A DNA stretch of 64,000 bases from contig NZ_LMDC01000001.1 of the NCBI RefSeq assembly GCF_001425705.1, forward strand, positions 434,001 to 498,000, given 5' to 3'. Each line of letters opens with the position of its first letter. Position 1 is the first letter of the stretch. The translations under genes were made by a program, and so were the position numbers. This DNA is from Pelomonas sp. Root1217. GTDB taxonomy: Bacteria > Pseudomonadota > Gammaproteobacteria > Burkholderiales > Burkholderiaceae_C. The notes beneath the pieces are model-generated. The model saw only the letters and a program-made list of their open reading frames with translations, was not told the origin of the DNA and did no database searches. Shown in pieces: positions 10,696-20,665 of this stretch.

Positions 10696-10989
10696 TCAGA
10701 ATTTGAGAACTCGCCAGACCCGTGTGCCCGAGCCGCTCTTGGGCAGCCCAGTGCCCGTACCGCCGGCCGATTCGCGACCTGCGTCGTTGACGACGATTTC
10801 GTAGTCCGGTGCCTTGGTCAGTTTGTTCTTGACCGTGACCTTCTTGGATTCGCCGCGCACCTTCAGCTCCTCGATACGGACCTGATCGTCCTCGGCCACG
10901 GTGCGCTCGACCTTGGGCTCGGGCGGCGGGTCAGCGAGGGCGCCGCCACACAGGGCAGCGAGCAGCAGGGGTACGGCAAGGCGCAACAT
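10696..10989 (-). CDS. DUF2782 domain periplasmic protein
   Basis: A 97-residue exported protein: signal peptide MLRLAVPLLLAALCGGALA, then a proline-rich linker and a small beta domain with VRIEELKVRGESKKVTV and YEIVVNDAG, ending GSGTRVWRVLKF. This is the DUF2782 pattern, a short family of unknown role found next to polA and thrB in betaproteobacteria. The ATG at 10989 follows directly on the divergent polA promoter region. It is probably the first gene of the DUF2782-thrB-BPSS1780 operon. Only 42 bp separate it from the polA start, so both promoters must be short or overlap. Confidence 0.85.
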   Translation of the reverse strand: MLRLAVPLLLAALCGGALADPPPEPKVERTVAEDDQVRIEELKVRGESKKVTVKNKLTKAPDYEIVVNDAGRESAGGTGTGLPKSGSGTRVWRVLKF

Positions 10990-11031
10990 GCTGCCGATTC
11001 TAGGTGGCGGGCTGCCGGACAATCCGTCGCC

Positions 11032-13794
<2,763 letters not shown>

Positions 13795-13823
13795 TTTTCG
13801 GCCTGCCGCAATCCCCTAAATTT

Positions 13824-13843
13824 CCTATTTTCCCCAAAATAGG
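13824..13843. promoter_or_regulatory. Palindromic operator candidate of the Phd/zeta pair
   Basis: CCTATTTT-CCCC-AAAATAGG is a perfect 8-bp inverted repeat with a four-base centre, in a conspicuously AT-rich patch 34 bp before the antitoxin start. Phd-type antitoxins usually repress their own operon at such palindromes. Its role here is inferred from position and symmetry. Confidence 0.6.
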
Positions 13844-13876
13844 CAAAATGCGGCCATGCCAGTCGGGAGCCTCATC

Positions 13877-14233
13877 ATGTCCGCAGTCCTCGAACAAGCC
13901 CTGGCCGACCAACTGCCCAGCGTGTCGGCCACCCAGCTCGTGGCCGGTATCCAGAAGGTCGGCCGCACGGTCGCCGCCCATGGCGCGGTGCTGATCACCA
14001 AGCATGACCAGCCGGCCTTTGTGCTGATGTCGGTCGAGCGCTACCGCGAGATGCAGCGCGCTGCCGAGCCTGACCTGGGTGCATTAGGCGGCGAGTTCGA
14101 CGCGATGCTGGCGCGCATGCAGGACCAGGGCGAGGCGCTGGCCGATGCTTTCGCAATGACGCCCGAGGCTCTCGGCCAGGCCGCCGTAAAGGCCGCCAAA
14201 CCCAGCCGTCATCGCATCAAGAAGGCCGCCTGA
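13877..14233 (+). CDS. Phd/YefM-type antitoxin
   Basis: A 118-residue protein with the Phd/YefM fold at its N-terminus: SVSATQLVAGIQKVGRTV (DNA-binding and dimer part), then HGAVLITKHDQPAFVLMSVERYREM, the classic strand-loop-helix that ends the Phd domain. The C-terminal half (LGALGGEFDAMLARMQDQGE and beyond) is Ala-rich and helical and would be the toxin-neutralising part. The ATG at 13877 has CGGGAG seven bases upstream, so I prefer it to the ATG at 13856. It is followed after three bases by the zeta-like gene, as expected for a type II toxin-antitoxin operon. Confidence 0.8.
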   Translation: MSAVLEQALADQLPSVSATQLVAGIQKVGRTVAAHGAVLITKHDQPAFVLMSVERYREMQRAAEPDLGALGGEFDAMLARMQDQGEALADAFAMTPEALGQAAVKAAKPSRHRIKKAA

Positions 14234-14236
14234 GCC

Positions 14237-14857
14237 TTGCCCGCCAAGCTCTTCGTGCTGGCCGGTGTCAATGGCGCCGGCAAGAGCTCTCTCGGCGGCG
14301 CGGCCATCCAGTCCAGCGGCGCCGAGTTCTTCAATCCCGACATTGCTGCTGCGCGCCTGCGCGAGCAGCAGCCCAATCTTTCCGCAGAGCAGGCCAACGG
14401 CCTGGCTTGGACGTTGGGTCGCCACGGTGTGGAGAAGGCGCTGGCCGAAGGCCTGACCTATGCCTTCGAGACGACGCTCGGCGGCACCAGCATGACCCAG
14501 TTGCTGCTGGACGGTGCACGGGGTGGTGCCCAGGTGCATGTCTGGTACGCCGGCCTGGCCACGCCTGAACTGCATCTGCGCCGCATCCAGGCACGCGTGG
14601 CGGCGGGCGGGCACGACATTCCCGAGGCCAAGGTGCGCGAGCGCTTCGACGCCAGCCGCAGCAATCTCGTCAAGCTGATGCCCCACCTGGCCAGCCTGCG
14701 CCTTTACGACAACAGCTTTGAGGCCGACCCCCGCGCCGGCCGCCGACCGCAACCCCTGCTGTTGCTGCAGATGCAGGCCGGCCGCGCGGTGGCCCATGCA
14801 CCACTGCGCAGCGTGCCCGCCTGGGCCAAACCCCTGCTCGCCGTGGCCCTGCGTTGA
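14237..14857 (+). CDS. Zeta toxin-like P-loop kinase (COG4185 type)
   Basis: A 206-residue P-loop protein. Walker A is LAGVNGAGKSS (residues 7-17). It is followed by FFNPDIAAARLRE, the zeta-type substrate segment FETTLGG, and WYAGLATPELHLRRIQARV, which carries the arginines that contact ATP phosphates; GGHDIPEAKVRERFDASRSNL is also conserved in this family. Zeta toxins phosphorylate UDP-N-acetylglucosamine and block wall synthesis, but COG4185 members are less well characterised, so the substrate is open. The start is a TTG three bases after the antitoxin stop; no upstream ATG exists, and weak initiation would keep toxin below antitoxin. A Phd partner replaces the epsilon antitoxin of the classical system. 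Confidence 0.75.
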   Translation: MPAKLFVLAGVNGAGKSSLGGAAIQSSGAEFFNPDIAAARLREQQPNLSAEQANGLAWTLGRHGVEKALAEGLTYAFETTLGGTSMTQLLLDGARGGAQVHVWYAGLATPELHLRRIQARVAAGGHDIPEAKVRERFDASRSNLVKLMPHLASLRLYDNSFEADPRAGRRPQPLLLLQMQAGRAVAHAPLRSVPAWAKPLLAVALR

Positions 14858-14891
14858 ATATCATGCCGCCGCGGGTCAACGAGGAGGGGTG

Positions 14892-15524
14892 ATGAAGGTC
14901 TTGCTGGTCGATGCTTTTCCGATGGTGCGTGCCGCGCTCACCGGCCTGATCGAGCAGCATTTCGCCGGGGCGCAGGTACAGGGCGTGGACACCGTGGCCG
15001 CTGCCCGCGAAGCACTGGGCCAGGCTGTCCCCCGGCTTGTGCTGCTGGACCTGCGCATCAATGGCGGCTTCGAGCTGCTGCAGCAGATCCACGGCGAGCA
15101 CCTGCTGCTGCCCGTTGTGGTCATCTCAGGCAGCGACGACACCGAGGAGGCCCTGCAGGCCCTGGGCGCTGGCGCCATGGGCTATGTGCCCGAGCGCAGT
15201 GACCTGAACACGCTGGTGCAGGCTCTGCACCTGGTGCTGGCCGGTGGCACCTATGTGCCGCCGCTCAAGCGTGCGGCTGAACCCGTTGCAGCCGCACCGG
15301 CCTCGGCGGGCCCCGCGCCGGGCGACTGGGCGGAGCTGCCGCTGACGCCGCGCCAGAAGCATGTGCTGCATCTGCTCACGCAAGGGCTGTCCAACAAGCT
15401 GATCGCCCGCGAGCTGGGTGTCAGCGTGGACACCGTGAAGGACCATGTGGCTGCGGTGCTGAGGGCGCTGGGCGTCAGCTCGCGCACCCAGGCGGTCGTG
15501 GTCGCGACGCAACGCGCGCGTTGA
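14892..15524 (+). CDS. LuxR/NarL-type response regulator with atypical receiver
   Basis: A 210-residue regulator: receiver domain (1-120), Ala/Pro linker, and LuxR-type helix-turn-helix (about 147-205; LTPRQKHVLHLLTQGLSNKL, then IARELGVSVDTVKDHV). The phosphoacceptor Asp53 (VLLDLRI) is present, but the acidic pocket reads LLVDAFP, with Ala8 where most receivers have Asp or Glu. The conserved Lys near the end of the domain (GYxxK) is Glu101 (GYVPERS). These changes suggest a pseudo-receiver that may not use normal aspartyl phosphorylation. The start has a strong GAGGAGGGG site. No histidine kinase is adjacent. Confidence 0.85.
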   Translation: MKVLLVDAFPMVRAALTGLIEQHFAGAQVQGVDTVAAAREALGQAVPRLVLLDLRINGGFELLQQIHGEHLLLPVVVISGSDDTEEALQALGAGAMGYVPERSDLNTLVQALHLVLAGGTYVPPLKRAAEPVAAAPASAGPAPGDWAELPLTPRQKHVLHLLTQGLSNKLIARELGVSVDTVKDHVAAVLRALGVSSRTQAVVVATQRAR

Positions 15525-15539
15525 CGGTGGACGTCGCGG

Positions 15540-16115
15540 TTAGCGGTATATCACCAGCGCGCCGGTCCGGTCAGCGATTCGTGGCGAGAAACCCCGGTCG
15601 ATCAGGACACAGGCCGCAGCGTCGCGATAGGCCCGGGGGCGGTCTGCAGGCGAGCCGTCGAGCAAGCTCTGAAGTGTTCCCCGGCCGCCGAATCCTGTTG
15701 CAAGTTCAGCGTCGCTGTAGGGCGCCAATCGTTGCCGCATCACTTCAAGTTCGGCGTCGGCGTAGCTGATGGCCAGCCGGGCCAGGGCCGCCAGCTTGGT
15801 GAATTCGAAACGCCGCTCCTTGTTGGTCAGTGCGAGCCTCAGCGTTTCGGCGTGTGAGCCGACGGGCAGGCCGTGCTCAAGTTCCAAGGCGCCGAGAAGA
15901 GAGTAGGCGTTGATGCAGCGCGTGTGAACCTTCGACGTCCGCTTGTCCACCACCGTGACCTGCACATAGGGTGGCGAACTGGAAATGACGATGGTGTCGG
16001 TGTTGCCTGCGACCACGCCGTAAGCCGCGTTGAAACTTTCCTGCGATTGACGGATGGGTGACGCGGTACTGCAGCCTGCCACCAGCAGTGCAGCGGCCAA
16101 AAGCAATGGTTTCAT
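15540..16115 (-). CDS. Hypothetical lipoprotein
   Basis: A 191-residue protein with a lipoprotein signal: MKPLLLAAALLVAGCSTASP, lipobox VAGC with Cys15, followed by Ser-Thr, so outer-membrane sorting is likely. The mature part has no family I recognise. It contains TIVISSSPPYVQVTVVDKRT and a helical region around LAALARLAISYADAELEVM, ending IADRTGALVIYR. The ATG at 16115 gives the complete signal peptide; the frame is open further upstream but without a plausible start. It is convergent with the LuxR-type gene, 15 bp apart, and lies 124 bp beyond the amidase gene on the same strand. Confidence 0.7.
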   Translation of the reverse strand: MKPLLLAAALLVAGCSTASPIRQSQESFNAAYGVVAGNTDTIVISSSPPYVQVTVVDKRTSKVHTRCINAYSLLGALELEHGLPVGSHAETLRLALTNKERRFEFTKLAALARLAISYADAELEVMRQRLAPYSDAELATGFGGRGTLQSLLDGSPADRPRAYRDAAACVLIDRGFSPRIADRTGALVIYR

Positions 16116-16239
16116 GACGTTGTCTTCTCCCGTTTCGGCTTTTTGTGCGCCGATTGAAGCACGCCCCAGCAGCGCCGCCCCGTCAGCGCACGTCGCATGT
16201 GCTGAACCTCCTGACGGCACGCGACGTCAGCTCGCGCAC

Positions 16240-16845
16240 TCAGCCGTCGTGGCGGCCACGCAGAAAACCCGCTGATCGGAGGCGCTTGCCCACCTCGGCC
16301 CTGAACCAGCCGGACTCGAGATAGGCATACAGATTCTTGCCCGGGCAGACGGTCTGGCGGCTGTAGTCCTTGTGGCTGGCGATGGCGTCCAGGCCGAGAT
16401 GATGCTGGCGCGCCAGCCAGGCGGTCAGCTCGACGGCGGCGTTGAGCTGGGCCGGCGTGGGCTGCTGCTCTTCGAAGTTGCCGACCAGCATGACGAGGGC
16501 GTGGCCGCGCGGGTCGTATTCGGTATTGGTGTCGCCCGCCTGGGCCAGCGGCCGCGCCGCGTAGATGCGGCCGTCGGGCGCAATGATGTAGTGGTAGGGG
16601 ATGTCGGCCCAGCGCTTGGTCAGGCGCGACCACTGTTGCAGCCGGCGCAAGTAGGCCTCGACGTCGGTGCCTTCCTTCCAGATCTCGCCCTGGTGGTGCA
16701 GGGTGATGCGGCTGATGTGCTGGGGCTCATCTGCGGAGGTGGCTGCGCTGCCGCCCCAGGCCTGGACGCTGACAATCTCCGGCGCCTGAGGCTGGCTGGC
16801 ACAGCCGCTCAAGGCCAGCAGCAAGGCAAGAGCGGCCAGCCTCAT
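16240..16845 (-). CDS. N-acetylmuramoyl-L-alanine amidase (Amidase_2/PGRP-type) lipoprotein
   Basis: A 201-residue lipoprotein: MRLAALALLLALSGCASQPQ, lipobox LSGC with Cys15. The catalytic domain shows RITLHHQGEIWKE (first zinc His), WADIPYHYIIAPDGRIYAARP, and the later block with IASHKDYSRQTVCPGKNL, where H and C are the other zinc ligands of T7-lysozyme/PGRP-like amidases. It should cleave the bond between muramic acid and the stem peptide. Its ATG at 16845 overlaps the xdhB stop as ATGA, so it is coupled to the xanthine dehydrogenase genes, an unexpected partnership. It may simply be read-through transcription. Confidence 0.85.
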   Translation of the reverse strand: MRLAALALLLALSGCASQPQAPEIVSVQAWGGSAATSADEPQHISRITLHHQGEIWKEGTDVEAYLRRLQQWSRLTKRWADIPYHYIIAPDGRIYAARPLAQAGDTNTEYDPRGHALVMLVGNFEEQQPTPAQLNAAVELTAWLARQHHLGLDAIASHKDYSRQTVCPGKNLYAYLESGWFRAEVGKRLRSAGFLRGRHDG

Positions 16846-19160
16846 CGAATGGCATCGATGGCGTTGAGCACCGCCTCGGCCGTGGCCGGCGCCTGCAGCG
16901 GCGGATCGCACTTCTCTGGGCCACAGGCGGCGCAGGCGTCCTTGATGGCCAGCAGGGCCGCAAAACCCAGCAGCAGCGGCGGCTCGCCGACGGCCTTGCT
17001 GCGGTGGATGGTTTCGCTGGCATTGGCCACGCCGAAGAGTTCGACGTGCAACTCCGGCGGACAGTCGTTGGCGGTCGGGATCTTGTAGGTGCTGGGCGCG
17101 TGCGTGGTCAGCAAACCCGTCGTGGGGTGCCATACGAGTTCTTCCGTCGTCAGCCAGCCCATGCCCTGGATGAAGCCGCCCTCGATCTGGCCGATGTCGA
17201 TGGCCGGGTTCAGGCTCTGGCCCACGTCGTGCAGGATGTCGGCGCGAGTGATGCGGCTTTCGCCGGTCAGCGTGTCCACCAGCGCCTCGCAGACGGCGCC
17301 GCCCCACGCGTAGTAGTAGAAGGGATGGCCCTGCAGCTTGCTGCGGTCCCAGTGCAGGCCGGGCGTGGCGTAGAAGCCGTCGCTCCACAGCTGGATGCGC
17401 TTCAGATAGGCGGCGGCGACGAGGTCGCAGAAGGGCAGGCTCTGCCCTCCGCCGCTGACCTGGCCGCCGTCGAAGGCGATCAGCTCGGGCGCGCAGCCAA
17501 AGCGCTCGGCCGCGAAACCAGCGAGCCGCCCCTTGATCTTGCGGGCCGCGTCCTGGGCGGCCTTCCCGTTCAGGTCGCTGCCGGTGGATGCGGCCGTGGC
17601 GGAGGTGTTGGCGACCTTGCTCGTGTCGGTGGCCGAGCAGCGCACGCTGGCCAACGGCAGGCCCAACTCATGCGCGACGACCTGGGCGACCTTGGTGTTC
17701 AGGCCCTGGCCCATTTCCGTGCCGCCATGGTTCACCAGCACCGAGCCGTCGGTGTAGACATGCACCAGCGCGCCGGCCTGGTTCAGGTGGGCGACGTTGA
17801 AGGAGATGCCGAACTTGACCGGCGTGAAGGCCAGGCCTTTTTTCAGCACCGGGCTGGCGGCGTTGAAGGCGGCGATCTCGGCACGGCGTTCGGCGTAGCG
17901 GCTGCTGGCCAGCAGCTGCGCCGTCAGCGGTTGGGCGTGCAGCTCCTCGACCCGCTGGCCGTAGGGCGTCATGTCCTGGCCGGCGGTGTAGAAATTGCGC
18001 TGGCGCACCTCGGCCGGGTCCAATCCGAGCCGGCGGGCGACTCCGTCCAGGATCATCTCGATGGCGATGGCCCCCTGCGGGCCACCAAAGCCTCGGAAGG
18101 CCGTGTTGCTCTGCGTGTTGGTCCTGGCGCAGTAGCCATGCATCGCAACATGCGGCAGCCAGTAGGCGTTGTCGAAATGGCAGAGCGCGCGGGCCATCAC
18201 GGGGGCGGAAAGGTCGGCGCTGTGCCCGGCGTTGGCGATCAGGTCGATGTCGACGGCAAGGATGCGGCCGTCGGCGTCGAAGCCTACGTCCCATCGGTAG
18301 TCGAAGCCATGACGGCGGCCCGTGACGAGGAAGTCGTCGTCGCGGTCCACGCGCAGCTTGACGGGTTTCTTCAACTTCAATGCGGCGATGGACGCGACGC
18401 AGGCGAAGAGAGCGGATTGGCTCTCCTTGCCGCCGAAGCCGCCGCCCATGCGCCGGCATTGCACGACGACACGATGCGCGTGCCAGCCCAGGCAATGGGC
18501 CACGAGCTGCTGCATCTCGCTCGGGTGCTGGGTCGAGCAGTGCACGAGCAGGGCGTCGCCGCCTTCCTGCGGCACGGCCAGGCTGATCTGGCCTTCCAGA
18601 TAGAACTGCTCCTGGCCGCCCAGGCTCCAGTTGCCCTGCAGCCGGTGCGGCGCGCTGGCGAGCTGTTCGGCCGGCTCGCCGCGCGTCAGGTGCGCGGGCG
18701 CCAGCACGTACTGGCCGGCGGCATGTGCTTGCAGTGCCGTCAACAGCGGCGGCAGCGGCTCGGCCTGGATGACCTGTCTGGCCAGCCCCGCCGCGCGCCG
18801 GGCCAGTTCGCGGTGGGTCGCGATGACGGCGAACACCGGCTGGCCCACATAGCGCAGCTCGTCCACAGCCAGGATGGGGTCGTCATGCAGCAGCGGGCCG
18901 CAGTTGTTCTCGCCGGCGATGTCGGCCGCGCTGAGCACTGCGACGACGCCGGGCATCTGCCGGATGCGCTCCAGGTCGACGCTCAGCAGCTTGCCGTGCG
19001 CGATCGGCGACAGGCCGAGCGCCGCGTGCAGCGTGCCGGCGGGCTCGGGCAGGTCGTCGATGTAGGGCGCGGCGCCACTGACGTGCAGATGCGCCGATTC
19101 ATGCGGTGTTGATTTGCCGACGACAGGTTGTTCCACGGGAAGTGTTTCGGGCTTGTTCAT
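16842..19160 (-). CDS. xdhB: Xanthine dehydrogenase, molybdopterin-binding subunit
   Basis: A 772-residue subunit that oxidises hypoxanthine to xanthine and xanthine to urate. Recognisable segments are KSTPHESAHLHVSGAAPYIDD at the N-terminus, the cofactor loop RRMGGGFGGKESQ, the arginine and glycine segment TAFRGFGGPQGAIAIE, FTPVKFGISF, HGGTEMGQGLNTKV and the C-terminal KAVGEPPLLLGFA (with the catalytic Glu in GEPPL). The true start is the ATG at 19160 (MNKPETLPVE), overlapping the xdhA stop as ATGA. The chaperone gene xdhC, often third in this operon, is not in the window; an amidase gene occupies that position. Confidence 0.95.
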   Translation of the reverse strand: MNKPETLPVEQPVVGKSTPHESAHLHVSGAAPYIDDLPEPAGTLHAALGLSPIAHGKLLSVDLERIRQMPGVVAVLSAADIAGENNCGPLLHDDPILAVDELRYVGQPVFAVIATHRELARRAAGLARQVIQAEPLPPLLTALQAHAAGQYVLAPAHLTRGEPAEQLASAPHRLQGNWSLGGQEQFYLEGQISLAVPQEGGDALLVHCSTQHPSEMQQLVAHCLGWHAHRVVVQCRRMGGGFGGKESQSALFACVASIAALKLKKPVKLRVDRDDDFLVTGRRHGFDYRWDVGFDADGRILAVDIDLIANAGHSADLSAPVMARALCHFDNAYWLPHVAMHGYCARTNTQSNTAFRGFGGPQGAIAIEMILDGVARRLGLDPAEVRQRNFYTAGQDMTPYGQRVEELHAQPLTAQLLASSRYAERRAEIAAFNAASPVLKKGLAFTPVKFGISFNVAHLNQAGALVHVYTDGSVLVNHGGTEMGQGLNTKVAQVVAHELGLPLASVRCSATDTSKVANTSATAASTGSDLNGKAAQDAARKIKGRLAGFAAERFGCAPELIAFDGGQVSGGGQSLPFCDLVAAAYLKRIQLWSDGFYATPGLHWDRSKLQGHPFYYYAWGGAVCEALVDTLTGESRITRADILHDVGQSLNPAIDIGQIEGGFIQGMGWLTTEELVWHPTTGLLTTHAPSTYKIPTANDCPPELHVELFGVANASETIHRSKAVGEPPLLLGFAALLAIKDACAACGPEKCDPPLQAPATAEAVLNAIDAIR

Positions 19161-20626
19161 ACCACCACCTCCTGCATCGACGGCCAGATGCCGACAGGCA
19201 CAGCGCCGACGGTTTCCAGCCACAGCTTGATGAAAAGGTTCTGCGCCACCTTGAGCCGGTAGTCAGCGCTGGCGCGCATGTCGGTCATGGGCTTGAAGTC
19301 CTGCGGCAGCGCGGCGGCTGCAGCCTTGGCAGTGGCTTCGCTCCAGGGCTGGCCGACGACGGCGGCTTCCGCCGCGGCGGCGCGCTTGACTGTTGCCGCC
19401 ATGCCACCGAACGCGAAGCGCGCCTCCTGCACGGCGCCGGCATCCAGCCTGATCGCCAGCACGGCGCAGACGGCGGAGATGTCGCTGTCATGGCGCTTGG
19501 CGATCTTGTGCGCGCTGAAGCGCCAGTCGGGCGAGGGCAGCGGCACGTGCATCGCCTCGACGAACTCGCCGGGCTGCAGGTCCTTCTTCATGTAGTCGAG
19601 ATAGAAGTCCTGCAGTTTGAGGCGGCGCTGCTGCGAGCCGCGGCGCAGGATGATGTCCGCGCCCAGGGCGATCAGCGCCGGTGCGCCGTCGCCGATGGGC
19701 GAGCCGTTGGCGATGTTGCCGCCCAGCGTGCCGGCATGGCGCACCGGCGGCGACGCGAAGCGCAGCCAAAGTTCGCGCAGGCGGGGCACGGCGGCGGTCA
19801 GCGCGGCCCAGCTGTCCTCCAGCGAAGCGGCAGCGCCGATCCACAGGCCGGTACCGTTGTTGCGGATCTCGCGCAGCGTCGCGACACGGCCCGTGTAGAT
19901 GACATCACCGAGGTCGCGAAACTGCTTGTTGACCCACAGGCCCACGTCGGTCGACCCGGCCAGCAGCGTCGCCTGCGGGTAGGTCTCGCGCAGCAGGGCC
20001 AAGTCGTGAATGCTTTGCGGCGCATGGAAGCGGGCGCCGGCGTGGCCATAGTCCAGCGGCTCGTCGGCAGCCAGGGTCTGCAGAGCCTGGGCGATGGGTG
20101 CGCGGTCCAGGCAGCGGGCGGGCGCACTGAACATCTGTTCGCCGGCATCCAGGATGGGCCGGTAGCCCGTGCAGCGGCACAGGTTGCCGGCCAGCGCATC
20201 GGCCAGTTGCTGGCGGGTGGGCTTGGTGCCGGCGGCTTGGTGGGTTTCATAACAAGCCGTCAGGCTCAGGACGAAGCCGGGGGTGCAGAAGCCGCACTGG
20301 GAGCCATGGCAGTCCACCATGGCCTGCTGGGCGGGGTTGAGCCGCTGCGGGCCGCCAAGGTCTTCCACCGTCAGCAGCGCGCGGCCGTCGAGCGTCGGCA
20401 GGAACTGGGTGCAGGCATTCACGTTACGCAGTTGCAGCTGGCCTGATGCGTCCAGTTCGCCCTGGATGACGGTGCAGGCGCCGCAGTCGCCCTCAGCACA
20501 GCCTTCCTTGGTGCCGGTGCAGCCGGCATGCTCGCGCAGGTATTGCAGCACGGTGGTCGTCGGGGGCAGGTTCTGGACCTCGACGACCTCGCCGCGGTGG
20601 AAAAAACGGATGGGTCGGGTATTCAT
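19157..20626 (-). CDS. xdhA: Xanthine dehydrogenase, FeS/FAD subunit
   Basis: A 489-residue subunit that passes electrons from the molybdenum site to NAD+. The N-terminal plant-type [2Fe-2S] domain has CTGTKEGCAEGDCGACTV. A helical second cluster domain contains GSQCGFCTPGFVLSLTA and GNLCRCTGYRPIL. The FAD-binding domain has ATLLAGSTDVGLWVNKQFRD and RHAGTLGGNIANGSPIGDG. All cluster cysteines are present. The start at 20626 (MNTRPIRFFHRG) agrees with orthologues. It is the first gene of xdhA-xdhB and faces guaD with only 39 bp between the two starts, so both messages must have very short leaders or overlapping promoters. Confidence 0.95.
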   Translation of the reverse strand: MNTRPIRFFHRGEVVEVQNLPPTTTVLQYLREHAGCTGTKEGCAEGDCGACTVIQGELDASGQLQLRNVNACTQFLPTLDGRALLTVEDLGGPQRLNPAQQAMVDCHGSQCGFCTPGFVLSLTACYETHQAAGTKPTRQQLADALAGNLCRCTGYRPILDAGEQMFSAPARCLDRAPIAQALQTLAADEPLDYGHAGARFHAPQSIHDLALLRETYPQATLLAGSTDVGLWVNKQFRDLGDVIYTGRVATLREIRNNGTGLWIGAAASLEDSWAALTAAVPRLRELWLRFASPPVRHAGTLGGNIANGSPIGDGAPALIALGADIILRRGSQQRRLKLQDFYLDYMKKDLQPGEFVEAMHVPLPSPDWRFSAHKIAKRHDSDISAVCAVLAIRLDAGAVQEARFAFGGMAATVKRAAAAEAAVVGQPWSEATAKAAAAALPQDFKPMTDMRASADYRLKVAQNLFIKLWLETVGAVPVGIWPSMQEVVV

Positions 20627-20665
20627 GCTGGCCTCGATTGTCGAGCGTTGCCTCAGAATTGCCAT

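Noticed and set aside
10552-11031. N-terminal extension of polA to a start at 10552
   Set aside because: The extension overlaps the divergent DUF2782 gene and has no Pol I homology; orthologues start at the MSKPILLLVDG position.
16846-17388. N-terminal extension of the amidase gene
   Set aside because: It would lie inside xdhB in another frame, and the extension lacks any signal; the lipoprotein signal begins at 16845.
17004-19112. A 702-codon open frame on the plus strand opposite xdhB
   Set aside because: Its translation is a run of Arg/Gly/Ala/His/Val typical of antisense GC-rich DNA, and xdhB on the other strand has clear family motifs throughout.
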